Source: Streptomyces hayashii (GTDB lineage: Bacteria; Actinomycetota; Actinomycetes; Streptomycetales; Streptomycetaceae). Taken from it: a stretch of DNA of 64,000 nt. Below, in pieces: positions 31,966 through 41,089 of this stretch. Under the pieces are notes generated by a model. The model saw only the letters and a list, made by a program, of their open reading frames with translations. It searched no databases and was not told the DNA's origin. Location of the stretch: positions 1 through 64,000 of the forward strand of contig NZ_JAHHIU010000036.1 in the NCBI RefSeq assembly GCF_024539815.1, given 5' to 3'. The position numbers were made by a program, and so were the translations under genes. Every line of letters begins with the position of its first letter. Position 1 is the stretch's first letter.

Positions 31966-34737
31966 TTGATCCGTGCCCGGCGAATAGGTGTCACCGCTGT
32001 GGCCGCGCTCGCGGCCCTGGCGGGAACACCGGGACTGGCACAAGCCCGACCACCATCCGAGACAAGGCCGTTGACCACGCCCGCCGACAGCGCGCTGCCG
32101 TCGGGGTGGCGGGTCGCCGGCGACGGCGCCGCCCGTGAGCTGGTGTGGCGCTCGCCCCGGCGCGTGCCCGTCGGCGACGCCCGGGTGTCGTTCCATGCGG
32201 GCGACCGGCTGCTCGGCGTTCCGCGACCGGGCGGGGACGGCCGCACGTTCCGGCTCCCGCTCGACGCCGTCGGCGACACCCCCCTGAAGGACCTGCGCGT
32301 GCTCGCCGGCGGACGCCGACTGGACGTGCCCGCCGCCGGGTCCGCCCGGGGGCAGCAGCGCTCGCGCACCACGCCGCAGCTGCCCGCCCCGCTTCCGGCG
32401 AACTCCGTGGACCCCGGCAGGCCCGGCTCGTACCGCACGCTCTCCGGCGAGTACGACCTGCCCGCCGTGAGGCTGCCGGGCTACGCCCAGCCCGTCGAGA
32501 TGCGGGCCGTGGTGGTCGCGCCGAAGGGCGCCACCGGCAAGCGGCCTCTCGCGCTGTTCCTGCACGGCCGCCACGTCACCTGCTACAAGCCGGGCGCCGA
32601 GGACGACGTGAACATCGACTGGCCCTGTGCCGCGGGGACGAAGGAGGTCCCCAGCTACAAGGGCTATCTCAAGGACCAACGGCTGCTCGCCTCCCAGGGG
32701 TACGTCACCGTCTCGATCTCGGCCAACGGCATCAACGGCCAGGACGGGGCGGCCGAGGACGCCGGCGCCCAGGGCCGCTCCTCCCTGGTCCGCCTGCACC
32801 TCGCCCGATGGGCCGACTGGGCCGCCCACCCGGGCAGCGCCCCCGCCGCGGTGCGCGCGGCCCCCCGGGCCGACCTCTCCAAGGTCCTGCTCGTCGGCCA
32901 CTCACGCGGCGGGGAGGGAGTCAACCGGGCCGCGATGGACAGCCTGTACCGACCGCCGGCCGCCCAGGACGGCTACCGGGGCCCGGTCCGCTGGAAGATC
33001 CGCGGAACGGTGCTCATCGGACCGACGGTCTTCGGCCAGAATCCGGTCGCCGACGTGCCGTCCGCGAGCATCCTGCCCGGCTGCGACGGCGACGTCTCCG
33101 ATCTGGAGGGCGAGACCTACCTCGACGGAACGCGCGGCGTCAGTCACGGAACCGCCCTGCACAGCGCCGTCTATGTGATCGGCGCCAACCACAACTTCTT
33201 CAACAGCGAGTGGACCCCCGGCCAGGCCGAGGCCCCGGCCTCGGACGACTTCTACGACTCCCCGCAGGAGCCGGACGCGGTCTGCTCGGCGAACGCGCCC
33301 ACCCGGCTGAGCGCCGACCAGCAGCACCAGGCCGGCGCGACCTACATCGCGGCCGCCGCCCGGCTGTTCGTCGGCGGCGACGACCGGGTGCGCCCGCTGC
33401 TCGACGGCACCGGACGGCGCGCTCCCTCCGCCGACCCGGCCCGCGTCCTGACGCACGCGGTCGGCGCCCGGCGCTCGGGCGGCTTCCTGCCGGACGGCGG
33501 GGTGAAGGTGACCGGCGGCCGCGTCTGCCGGGCCGACTCCGACCCCGCCAGGGCCTGTCTGGGCGAGGACGCCCTGGGGACGTCCCCGCACTTCGGATGG
33601 TGGGACGTGCAGACGGACAGCGCCAAGAGCGCGGTCGCCATGCGCTGGTCCGCACCGGGCGGACCGACGAGGATCACGTCCGTCACTCCGGTCTCGCTCG
33701 CCGGCGCCAGGAGCCTTGCGTTGCGGGTGTTCGTGCCGCCGAACACCGCGGGCACCGCGCTGGACGTGGCCGTCACCGACTCCGCGGGCCGCCGCGCCGG
33801 CCTCGGCCGGATCACCGTCGACGGGCTGCCCGGCTCCTCCCGCACCGCCTCCTACTGGGCCCGCGAGCTGCGGGTGCCGCTGACCGCGGCCACCCGTGCC
33901 GGGCTCGACCTTCGGCATGTCAAGTCCCTGTCCCTGACTCCGCGTTCGGCGTCGGGACAGGCATGGTTCATGGACGCCTGGGGCTGGGCGCCCGGCACGC
34001 CCGCGGTGAAGGCGGCGGCGCTGCCGCGCATCGACGTCGGGCGGCTCACGGTGAAGGAGGGCGACTCCGGCGCCCGCACCTACCACGTGCCGGTCCGGGT
34101 GTCGGGGCACGGCGCCGGCACGGCCCGCTTCTACGTGGTCGACCCCAGGACCGGCGAGGCGACGGAGAAGGTGGTGACGGTCCGTCCCGGCGCCACGCCC
34201 ATCGACGTGCCGGTCGAAGTGCAGGGCGACGCGCTCTTCGGCGACGACGAGGAGCAGAACCTCTTCGTGAAGGCCGTGCGCGGTGCGGTCGTCGGCTCCG
34301 ACCGGGGCGGGGTCACGGCGCTGAACGACGACCCGGCGCCGACGGTGACCCTGACGCCCGCCGTCCGGGCGACCGAGGGCGAACCGCTGACCTGGCGGAT
34401 CTCGCTCTCCGCGCCCGCCGAGACCCACCTGTGGTACCCGCTGCGGCTGCTGCCGGTCACCGGGGGCGCCGAGCTGTCCACCAAGGACGTGGACCCGCAG
34501 TGGCTGGAGAACGTCTCGGGTCGGCAGCCCGACCCGGAACTCCCCCTGTCGCAGGTGGAGATGTACGTCGGGCCCGACGTCCTGGCCGGCGCCACGAGCG
34601 CCGAGTTCAGCATCCCGACCGTGAAGGACCAGGTCGCCGAGCCCGAGGAGTCGGTGCGCCTGACGCTGACCGACGAGTCGGGCGAGCCGCTGCCGGGCGC
34701 CCCGACCGCGACCGGAACGGTCGTGGACACGCCGTAG
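31966..34737 (+). CDS. Large secreted alpha/beta hydrolase with C-terminal Calx-beta-like repeats
   Basis: A 923-aa secreted protein. Signal peptide 1-27 (RARRIGVTAVAALAALAGTP ... AQA). The alpha/beta hydrolase domain (about 150-480) carries LVGHSRGGEGVNRAAMDSL with nucleophile S313, LALFLHGRHVTC and VIGANHNFFNSEW, which resembles chlorophyllase/poly-ester-hydrolase-type cores; catalytic His is probably in that last segment. The C-terminal 250 residues hold two Calx-beta-like domains (IDVGRLTVKEGDSGARTYHV, PTVTLTPAVRATEGEPLTWR). TTG 31966 is used because GAGGAG lies 6 bases before it. A strong hairpin ends the gene. Substrate unknown. Confidence 0.78.
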   Translation: MIRARRIGVTAVAALAALAGTPGLAQARPPSETRPLTTPADSALPSGWRVAGDGAARELVWRSPRRVPVGDARVSFHAGDRLLGVPRPGGDGRTFRLPLDAVGDTPLKDLRVLAGGRRLDVPAAGSARGQQRSRTTPQLPAPLPANSVDPGRPGSYRTLSGEYDLPAVRLPGYAQPVEMRAVVVAPKGATGKRPLALFLHGRHVTCYKPGAEDDVNIDWPCAAGTKEVPSYKGYLKDQRLLASQGYVTVSISANGINGQDGAAEDAGAQGRSSLVRLHLARWADWAAHPGSAPAAVRAAPRADLSKVLLVGHSRGGEGVNRAAMDSLYRPPAAQDGYRGPVRWKIRGTVLIGPTVFGQNPVADVPSASILPGCDGDVSDLEGETYLDGTRGVSHGTALHSAVYVIGANHNFFNSEWTPGQAEAPASDDFYDSPQEPDAVCSANAPTRLSADQQHQAGATYIAAAARLFVGGDDRVRPLLDGTGRRAPSADPARVLTHAVGARRSGGFLPDGGVKVTGGRVCRADSDPARACLGEDALGTSPHFGWWDVQTDSAKSAVAMRWSAPGGPTRITSVTPVSLAGARSLALRVFVPPNTAGTALDVAVTDSAGRRAGLGRITVDGLPGSSRTASYWARELRVPLTAATRAGLDLRHVKSLSLTPRSASGQAWFMDAWGWAPGTPAVKAAALPRIDVGRLTVKEGDSGARTYHVPVRVSGHGAGTARFYVVDPRTGEATEKVVTVRPGATPIDVPVEVQGDALFGDDEEQNLFVKAVRGAVVGSDRGGVTALNDDPAPTVTLTPAVRATEGEPLTWRISLSAPAETHLWYPLRLLPVTGGAELSTKDVDPQWLENVSGRQPDPELPLSQVEMYVGPDVLAGATSAEFSIPTVKDQVAEPEESVRLTLTDESGEPLPGAPTATGTVVDTP

Positions 34738-34793
34738 CGCACCTCCCCGCCCGCGCCCCGGGCGCAGAGGCGGGAGGGAAGGAGCTCAAGGAG

Positions 34794-34833
34794 CCGGAGG
34801 GGGCACGGACCGCGCGGTCCGTGCCCCCTCCGG
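34794..34833. terminator. Perfect 40-base palindromic terminator
   Basis: 18-base arms (34794-34811 and 34816-34833, starting CCGGAGGGGGCAC) are exact reverse complements around a GCGC loop. It lies between two convergent genes and ends 4 bases before the stop codon of the minus-strand gene, so it can serve both. Confidence 0.85.
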
Positions 34834-34837
34834 CCGC

Positions 34838-35218
34838 TCACAGCGTGATGCGGATCCCCACGGTCCCGTCCACGCCGCGGCGCAGTCTGCTGCCGAGCAG
34901 GGTGAGCCGCCCCACGACGCCGTACTTGCGGGCCAGCAGCGCGCGGTAGCCGGCGGTGGTCTGCGCGTCGCAGATCTCCGCGGTCGCCGGGATCTGTTCA
35001 CCGGTGGGCTTCCCGCGGACGTCGCACGGGCCGACGAGGACGTCACCGCGGGCCCGTATCCGCTTGACCTTCCAGGCGTCGGCGGCCGACCAGGCCCCGA
35101 GCGCGTCGCCGTCGCGCACCACCCACACGGGGGTGGCGACCCCGGTCCCGTTCTTCCGATAGCTGGTGATCAGCAGATACCTGCCCGCGGCCAGCCGGTC
35201 GATCGCCTTCTCGTCCAT
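34838..35218 (-). CDS. PPOX class F420-dependent oxidoreductase
   Basis: A 126-aa split-barrel protein of the pyridoxamine-phosphate-oxidase-like family that, in actinobacteria, binds coenzyme F420 (Rv2061/TIGR03666 type). DEKAIDRLAAGRYLLITSYR and TPVWVVRDGDALGAWSA form the barrel; TAGYRALLARKYGVVGRLT is the typical C-terminal helix. Such proteins usually reduce quinones or other small acceptors. ATG 35218 is assumed; no strong ribosome site is visible. Convergent with the secreted hydrolase across the 34794-34833 hairpin. Confidence 0.8.
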   Translation of the reverse strand: MDEKAIDRLAAGRYLLITSYRKNGTGVATPVWVVRDGDALGAWSAADAWKVKRIRARGDVLVGPCDVRGKPTGEQIPATAEICDAQTTAGYRALLARKYGVVGRLTLLGSRLRRGVDGTVGIRITL

Positions 35219-35244
35219 GCCCGCAGTGTAGGCAGCGGCGCACC

Positions 35245-36501
35245 TCACCACCGGGGCAGCCTCGGTTCGTAGTCGGGCCGGATCCGGCGCATGTAGCCGG
35301 TGTCGTCGCGGCGTCGCATCCCCGAGTCGAGGTAGCGCCGGTGCAGCCGGTCGACGGCGTCCAGGTCGAGCTCCACTCCCAGTCCGGGTCCGGTCGGCAC
35401 CGTGACCGCCCCGTCCGTCAGCTCCAGGACGCCGGGGACGATCACGTCGTCGGCGCTGTTCCACGGGTAGTGCGTGTCGCAGGAGTGGTCGAGGTTCGGG
35501 ATGGCGGCGGCGACATGCGTCATGGCGGCGAGGCTGATGCCCAGATGCGAGTTGGAGTGCATGGACAGGGCGATCCCGAACGCCTCGCAGACGGCGGCCA
35601 GTTCGCGGGTCCGGCGCAGTCCGCCCCAGTAGTGGTGGTCGGTGAGGAGCACCTGGATCGCGTTCTGCTCGACGGCCGGCCTCAGGTGTTCCCAGGCGAT
35701 GACGCACATGTTCGTGGCGAGCGGCAGCGGCGAGTCCTCGGCGACCGCGGCCATGCCCTCGATGGTCGCGGTCGGATCCTCCAGGTACTCCAGCACGCCG
35801 TCGAGCCGGCGGGCGACATCCTTCGAGGTCCGCACCGACCAGGCCGTGTTGGGATCCAGCCGCAGCGGCTGACCGGGGAAGGCCTCGGCGAGGGCGCGGA
35901 TCGCGGCGATCTCCTCGTCGGGCGGGAAGACACCGCCCTTGAGCTTGAACGAGCGGAAGCCGTAGCGCTGTTGCATCAGCCGGGCCTGCTCGACGATCCC
36001 GGCCGGGTCGAGGGCCTCGGGCCAGTCGTCGCCGACGGCCGGGCGGCCGTCGAGGGCGGGGTGTTCGCCCCACTTGTAGAAGAGGTACGCGGCGAAGGGC
36101 ACACGGTCACGCACCCGGCCCCCGAGCAGGTCGCTCACCGGACGGCCGAGCAGCCTGCCCTGGGCGTCCAGGCAGGCGACCTCCACGGCCGAGGTGGTCC
36201 AGCCGCGCTCGTGGGAGCCGGGCACCGTCGGCAGCAGCGCCCGGTCGATCGCGGCGGCGACGGCGGTCGTGTCGAAGACGTCCATGCCGACGACCGTCTC
36301 GGCGGCGACCCTCAGCCGCTCCAGACGCACCTCGCCGCCGGGCGACTCGCCGAGGCCCACCGTGCCGTCCTCCAGCACCAGTCGGAGGATCACCCGGAGA
36401 GCTAGCGGTTCGTGGACCCCGTTGGAGTTCAGCAGCGGCGGGTCGGAGAAGGCGATGGGCGTGACAATCAGTTCGCGGATGCGCGTGGCGGAGTCGCTCA
36501 T
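35245..36501 (-). CDS. gudD: Glucarate dehydratase, enolase superfamily
   Basis: A 418-aa enolase-superfamily dehydratase acting on D-glucarate to give 5-dehydro-4-deoxyglucarate. The barrel has GFRSFKLKGGVFPPDEEI (the Lys-x-Lys base), PLRLDPNTAW (metal Asp/Asn), the Glu segment EYLEDPTATIEG and the catalytic His in ALSMHSNSHLGISLAAM, all conserved in glucarate dehydratases. ATG 36501 overlaps the KdgD stop (ATGA), with GGAGG 10 bases upstream. It is last in the five-gene glucarate operon, downstream of its importer and next to the enzyme that uses its product. Confidence 0.92.
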   Translation of the reverse strand: MSDSATRIRELIVTPIAFSDPPLLNSNGVHEPLALRVILRLVLEDGTVGLGESPGGEVRLERLRVAAETVVGMDVFDTTAVAAAIDRALLPTVPGSHERGWTTSAVEVACLDAQGRLLGRPVSDLLGGRVRDRVPFAAYLFYKWGEHPALDGRPAVGDDWPEALDPAGIVEQARLMQQRYGFRSFKLKGGVFPPDEEIAAIRALAEAFPGQPLRLDPNTAWSVRTSKDVARRLDGVLEYLEDPTATIEGMAAVAEDSPLPLATNMCVIAWEHLRPAVEQNAIQVLLTDHHYWGGLRRTRELAAVCEAFGIALSMHSNSHLGISLAAMTHVAAAIPNLDHSCDTHYPWNSADDVIVPGVLELTDGAVTVPTGPGLGVELDLDAVDRLHRRYLDSGMRRRDDTGYMRRIRPDYEPRLPRW

Positions 36502-37406
36502 GCGGTGGCCGCCTCCAGTCCTCGGTCGATGAGTTTCGCGAGCCGGGCGACGTGCTCCGGCGTGGGGTCCGTCAGGGGCGCCCGTACGCCGCCCACGTCG
36601 AGCCCGCGGATCCTGACCCCGGCCTTGACCAGGGACACGGCGTACCCGGGGACCTCGTCGCGCAGTGCGACGAGCGGGCCGTAGAACGCGTCGAGGAGGC
36701 GTGCGGCGAGGGCGTCGTCCCCCTCCGCCAGGGCCCGGTGGAAGGCGAGGGCGATCTCGGGGGCGAAGGCGAAGACGGCGGAGGAGTAGAGGCCGACTCC
36801 GATGCCCCGGTAGGCGGGGGCGCTCATCTCGGCGGTGGGCAGGCCGTTGAAGAACTGGAAGTCCTCCGTGCCCGGGACGGCCCGCACCGCGCGCACCACG
36901 CGGTGCATGTGCTCGACGTCGCCGATGCCGTCCTTGAGACCGACGACCCCGGGCAGGGCGGCGATCTCGGCAGCCGTCGACTCGGTGAGGCGGGCCGCCC
37001 CGCGCTGGTAGAAGATCACGGGCAGGTCGGAAGCGGCGGTGACCTCCTCGACGTAGCGGACCAGGCCCCGCTGGGGTGCGCTCACCAGGTAGGGCGGCAG
37101 CAGCAGGATGCCCTCGGCTCCCGCGCGGGCGACGCGGACGGCGTGGTCGCGGGCGACGGGGACGGGCCCGCCGGCCGCCGCGAGGACCGGGACGCGACCG
37201 GCGGTCGTCTCGACGGCGACCCGGGTGGCCCGTTCGAGCTCGTCCGCGGTGAGCGCGTGGAACTCGCCCGTCCCGCAGGCGACGAACACCCCGCCCGCGC
37301 CGGACGAGACGCCGGCCTCGATGTGCCGGCCCAGCCGTTCCTCGTCCAGCGAGCCGTCCGGGGCGAACGGCGTGACCGGGAAGAACAGCACGCCTTGGAA
37401 CTTCAT
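36498..37406 (-). CDS. kdgD: 5-dehydro-4-deoxyglucarate dehydratase
   Basis: A 302-aa DapA/NAL-superfamily lyase converting 5-dehydro-4-deoxy-D-glucarate to 2,5-dioxopentanoate (alpha-ketoglutarate semialdehyde), water and CO2. The Schiff-base lysine is K158 (VVGLKDGIGD), the catalytic tyrosine Y133 (IFYQRGAARL); FFPVTPFAPDG and GTGEFHALT are also family signatures. GAGGGAG precedes ATG 37406. It follows the permease genes and overlaps gudD by four bases. The semialdehyde dehydrogenase that completes the path to 2-oxoglutarate is not in the window. Confidence 0.92.
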   Translation of the reverse strand: MKFQGVLFFPVTPFAPDGSLDEERLGRHIEAGVSSGAGGVFVACGTGEFHALTADELERATRVAVETTAGRVPVLAAAGGPVPVARDHAVRVARAGAEGILLLPPYLVSAPQRGLVRYVEEVTAASDLPVIFYQRGAARLTESTAAEIAALPGVVGLKDGIGDVEHMHRVVRAVRAVPGTEDFQFFNGLPTAEMSAPAYRGIGVGLYSSAVFAFAPEIALAFHRALAEGDDALAARLLDAFYGPLVALRDEVPGYAVSLVKAGVRIRGLDVGGVRAPLTDPTPEHVARLAKLIDRGLEAATA

Positions 37407-37454
37407 GTCTCCCTCGTAACTGCGTGGATGGCGTGAGTGGCGCGTGCGTGCTCG

Positions 37455-38399
37455 TCAGCCCTTGGTGGCGCCGGCGGCGATGCCGGTGACCAACGAGCGC
37501 TGAAGGAGCAGGTAGACGATCAGGCTGGGGACGAGGGCGATGACCGCGCCGGCGAGGACGACCCCGGAGCCGACCTCGGGGTCGGTGCGCAGAACGGACA
37601 GGGCGACCGTGACCGTGTAGTCGGTGGGGTCCTTGGCGGCGATCAGGGGCAGCAGGTACTGGTCCCAGATCATGACGAATCCGAGGACGCCGGCGACGCC
37701 GAGCGCGGGTTTGCACAGCGGCAGGATCACCTGCCAGAGCATCCGGAACTCGCCCACGCCGTCGAGACGTGCGGCCTCCTCTATCTCCGCGGGGATGTCC
37801 TTCATGAACTCCGTCAGGAGCATCACCGAGAAGCCCCAGGCGCCGAGCGGGAGGATCACCCCCCACGCGGTGCCCTTCAGGTCGAGACCGAGGACGGGGA
37901 CATGGCCGAGGACGAGGGACAGCGGGATCGCGATGACCTCCTCGGGGAGCATCATCGTCAGCATGAACAGGGTGAGGATCAGAGCCTGTCCGCGGAACCG
38001 GTGCCGGGCCAGCGCGTAGGCGGCGAGCACGGACACCGTGAGCTGCAACAGCAGCGCGCCGCCGGCGATGACGAGCGAGTTGGTGAAGTAGTCCCAGACG
38101 CCCCGCTCGCCCGCGACCGTGAAGTTGTGCAGGGTGCTGTCGTGCGGGAGGAAGGAGAGGGACGATCCGCTCGCGTGCGCGGTGAACGCGCCGGAGACGA
38201 CGGTCAGGAACGGCGCCGCGAAGACGCCGAGGGCGATCGCGCAGAGCAGGATGCGCAGGGCCCAGGAGACGCCGGGCCGGTCGCTCCAGCCGAGGGCGGT
38301 GTCGAAACGGGCCGGGGTGGTCCGGCCGCCCCTGGCGGACGCTCCGCTCGCGGTGGTGGACAGCGGCGCGTGGACGGGGTCGATGGCGGGTGCGCTCAT
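37455..38399 (-). CDS. Glucarate-operon ABC permease, MalG type
   Basis: A 314-aa CUT1 permease with six predicted membrane segments and the EEAARLDGVGEFRMLWQVIL coupling loop. The N-terminal 50 residues are polar and disordered. ATG 38399 overlaps the preceding permease stop by four bases. With its partner and the lipoprotein it forms an importer lacking an ATPase gene, so MsiK or another shared ATPase is expected. By context the substrate is an aldarate such as glucarate or galactarate. Confidence 0.88.
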   Translation of the reverse strand: MSAPAIDPVHAPLSTTASGASARGGRTTPARFDTALGWSDRPGVSWALRILLCAIALGVFAAPFLTVVSGAFTAHASGSSLSFLPHDSTLHNFTVAGERGVWDYFTNSLVIAGGALLLQLTVSVLAAYALARHRFRGQALILTLFMLTMMLPEEVIAIPLSLVLGHVPVLGLDLKGTAWGVILPLGAWGFSVMLLTEFMKDIPAEIEEAARLDGVGEFRMLWQVILPLCKPALGVAGVLGFVMIWDQYLLPLIAAKDPTDYTVTVALSVLRTDPEVGSGVVLAGAVIALVPSLIVYLLLQRSLVTGIAAGATKG

Positions 38400-39310
38400 C
38401 GCGCGTCTCCCCTCTTGCGGAAGTGGTTGACCGTGACGGTGAGCAGGAGGGTCACGCAGAGCAGCACGACGGAGGCCGCGGAGGCGCCGCCGATGTCGTT
38501 GCGGGTGAAGCCGAGGGTGTAGGCGCGGGTCATCCAGACCTCGGTGGAGCCGGCCGGGCCGCCGCCGGTGAGGACGTACACCTCGGTGAAGACGCGCAGT
38601 CCACGGATGGCCGCGAGGGTGAGGACGATGCCGAGTGCCGGCCGGATCGCCGGGAGGGTGACGTAGCGCAGGCGCTGCCACAGCGACACGCCGTCCATGG
38701 CGGCGGCCTCGTACAACGCCCGGTCCACACCGGCGAGTCCGGCGAGGATGATCACCATGTTGTAGGGGGCGATCATCCAGACGCTCATCACCATCGTCGC
38801 CCACAGGGCGGTGTCCGGGTTGTCGAGGAACTGCGTCGGACCGAGGCCGAGGAAGCCGAGGGCGTGGTTGATGACGCCGTCGGAGGTCGGGTAGTACAGC
38901 AGCCGCCACATCTCGCCGACCACGGCGGTGGCGGTGACCACCGGCAGGAAGACGGCCGTGCGGACGAACTTGAGCGAGCGGGCCGGGCCCTCCAGCAGCA
39001 GCGCCAGCGCGAAGCCGACGGCGATCGCGCCGAGGGACTGGCCGATGCCCAGCAGGAGGGTGTGGCCGATCGCTTCCTGGAAGCGGTGGTCGGTGAGGAC
39101 ACGGGTGTAGTTGTCCAGCCCGACCCACTGGTCGCCCAGGAAGGGCCGCACCTTGAAGAAGCTGAGCCACACGCCCTTGCCCATGGGCAGGAACTTGAAG
39201 ACGAGGGCGAGCAGCAGGCCGGGGGCGAGGAACAGCCACGGCAGGACGGTGCGCCCGCTGAACGGCTTGCGGACCCGGGCGCTGCGCCCCGGGGGTGTGA
39301 TCGCTGTCAT
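38396..39310 (-). CDS. Glucarate-operon ABC permease, MalF type
   Basis: A 304-aa CUT1 permease: membrane segments from LFLAPGLLLALVFKFLPMGK onward, with GLDNYTRVLTDHRFQEAIGH and the coupling loop YEAAAMDGVSLWQRLRYVTL. ATG 39310 overlaps the stop codon of the lipoprotein gene (ATGA), so binder and channel are translated together. Confidence 0.88.
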   Translation of the reverse strand: MTAITPPGRSARVRKPFSGRTVLPWLFLAPGLLLALVFKFLPMGKGVWLSFFKVRPFLGDQWVGLDNYTRVLTDHRFQEAIGHTLLLGIGQSLGAIAVGFALALLLEGPARSLKFVRTAVFLPVVTATAVVGEMWRLLYYPTSDGVINHALGFLGLGPTQFLDNPDTALWATMVMSVWMIAPYNMVIILAGLAGVDRALYEAAAMDGVSLWQRLRYVTLPAIRPALGIVLTLAAIRGLRVFTEVYVLTGGGPAGSTEVWMTRAYTLGFTRNDIGGASAASVVLLCVTLLLTVTVNHFRKRGDAR

Positions 39311-40638
39311 TTCAACAGGTCCTGGTCCTTGAGGTCGCCGGCGAGGGTGTCGTTGAGTTCCTTCAGACCGGAGCGGACGTCGCTGCCGCAGTAGGTGAAG
39401 ATCGCGTTGAGGGCGTCGGCGGTGTCCTGCTTGACCGGGGCGAAGTCCGGGGCGTTGGGGAACTCCACGGAGGCGTGCTCGTATGCCTTCTGCACGACGC
39501 CCCAGCGGGGGTCGTGGCGCACGGTCGCCGCGTCGAGCGTGGAGTTGACGGGGATGCGTACGACGGGCTGGTTCTCGCCGGTCATGGCGAGCCGCTGCCC
39601 CTCGGCGGAGACGAGGAAGGCGGCGAGCGCCCGCTCCTGCTCCGTCCTGCCGGTCCGGGCGCCGAAGTAGATGTTCTCGCCGTCGGCCAGGACGTCGTCG
39701 CCGGCCGGCCCCGCGGGGGCCTGGACCACCTCGACCTTGCCCTTGCCGAGGGCCTGGTCGAAGGTGCTGATGTTGTAGGGGCCGGTGAGGTACATGCCGG
39801 CGTTGCCGTCCTGGAAGTTCGTGGCGTTGCCGGTGATGGCGGTGAGGGCGCCGGGCTGGATGACAGCGTTGTCAGCAGAGCAGAAGAGGTTGTCCTTGAG
39901 CCAGGTGACGGCGCGCACGGCCGCGGCCGAGTCGACGACGGGCCGGTAACCGCCGCCCTTGACCGGTTCGATGATGCGCGCGCCGCCCTGCCACAGGTAA
40001 CTGGCGCCCCACCAGGCGGCGTAGCCGTTCTGGGCACTGCCGGGAACGACCATCCCGTAGGTGTCCTTCTTGCCGTCCCCGTCGGGGTCGTCGTCGGCGA
40101 AGGCCTTGGCGAGGGTGAGCATCTGGGCCCATGTCGTCGGCTGCGGCAGGCCGAGCTTCTCACGCCAGTCCTTGCGGATCATCAGGGTCATGGCCTGGCG
40201 GGAGTAGGGGATTCCGTAGTGGACGCCGTCCCTGCCGACGGTGGTGGCCCAGGTCCTGGCGTCGATCCGGTCGCCGCCGGCGATGTCGGCCGGGTCGACG
40301 GGCTTGAGCAGGCCCTGGCTCTGGTAGCTGCCCATCAGCGCCGTGTCGTTGATCATCACGTCCGGCAGGTCCCTGGTGGAGGCGCGGCCCTGGAGCTGCT
40401 GGTCGAAGTTGATGACCGGCTGGTAGTCGATCCTGATGCCGGTCTTCCGGGTGAAGGCGTCGAACACCCGCTGGTAGGTGGCCGCGGCGTCGGGGTTGCT
40501 GCGGGTCCACACCTCCAGCGTGTTCGGGTCACCGCTCGCGGCGCCGTCCGAACCGGAGCCGCAGGCGGCCGTGGTGCACAGCAGTCCGGCGACGGCGAGC
40601 GTGGCGGCCAGGCGGCGACTTCGTCGGCGAACCCCCAT
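39307..40638 (-). CDS. Substrate-binding lipoprotein of the glucarate-operon importer
   Basis: A 443-aa family 1 solute-binding protein. The signal peptide (GVRRRSRRLAATLAVAGLL) ends in the lipobox TTAACGSGSD. The mature part has LEVWTRSNPDAAATYQRVFD, the hinge and NAGMYLTGPYNISTFDQAL. First gene of the operon; ATG 40638 is favoured over the GTG six bases earlier because GGAGG is 5 bases before ATG but overlaps the GTG. Substrate by context: an aldarate or hexuronate-derived acid. Confidence 0.88.
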   Translation of the reverse strand: MGVRRRSRRLAATLAVAGLLCTTAACGSGSDGAASGDPNTLEVWTRSNPDAAATYQRVFDAFTRKTGIRIDYQPVINFDQQLQGRASTRDLPDVMINDTALMGSYQSQGLLKPVDPADIAGGDRIDARTWATTVGRDGVHYGIPYSRQAMTLMIRKDWREKLGLPQPTTWAQMLTLAKAFADDDPDGDGKKDTYGMVVPGSAQNGYAAWWGASYLWQGGARIIEPVKGGGYRPVVDSAAAVRAVTWLKDNLFCSADNAVIQPGALTAITGNATNFQDGNAGMYLTGPYNISTFDQALGKGKVEVVQAPAGPAGDDVLADGENIYFGARTGRTEQERALAAFLVSAEGQRLAMTGENQPVVRIPVNSTLDAATVRHDPRWGVVQKAYEHASVEFPNAPDFAPVKQDTADALNAIFTYCGSDVRSGLKELNDTLAGDLKDQDLLK

Positions 40639-40657
40639 GGGCACCTCCGTTCATATC

Positions 40658-40728
40658 CGTGAACTTGCTTCACGAATCTAAATTGGACGCCCAAGCTACG
40701 AAGGGTTTCAGCCGCATGTCAAGACATG
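40658..40728 (-). promoter_or_regulatory. Promoter and operator of the glucarate operon
   Basis: On the minus strand TTGACA (40722-40717), 18 bases, TAGCTT (40698-40693) form a near-consensus promoter. Downstream of the expected start, CGTGAA-N5-TTCACG (40658-40674) is a perfect palindrome, placed for repression as a roadblock. The -35 lies inside another perfect palindrome, CATGTC-AA-GACATG (40715-40728). The first palindrome could suit a GntR-type or similar regulator; no such gene is adjacent. Confidence 0.65.
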
Positions 40729-41089
40729 GCCGGAACACGGCGCGACCTGGGTTTCCGGAGCCCGGCACCCCCGCCGAGCCTCTCTTGCGCCGCCGTCGCG
40801 ACCGCACCGGAGCACATCCGGCGGGTCCGCGGACGGACCGGAAATCCTGCGGTTCAGCGCAGGGCGGTCATCGTCCGCCGGACACCTCCGGCGCGGAGCC
40901 GCGACCAGGCGGCGGGGTGCGGACGCGCGTGCACCTGAGCACCCGGCGGCCGCTCCGCCGCCGACGGCGAGGTGATCGCTTCCGGGCTGAACGCTGCCGC
41001 GACCCGGCACGTATCCAGGGTGAGGGCGCTCAACGACCGGAGTGCCCCGCGGTGTTGAGGCCGCGCGTTCAGGGTTTCGGGAGCCATGC
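40729..41089. other. Intergenic stretch without a supported gene
   Basis: The interval between the glucarate promoter and the S1 protease start is GC-rich, and its open frames have no ribosome site or recognisable content. It must hold the protease promoter, which I cannot place with confidence. Confidence 0.4.
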
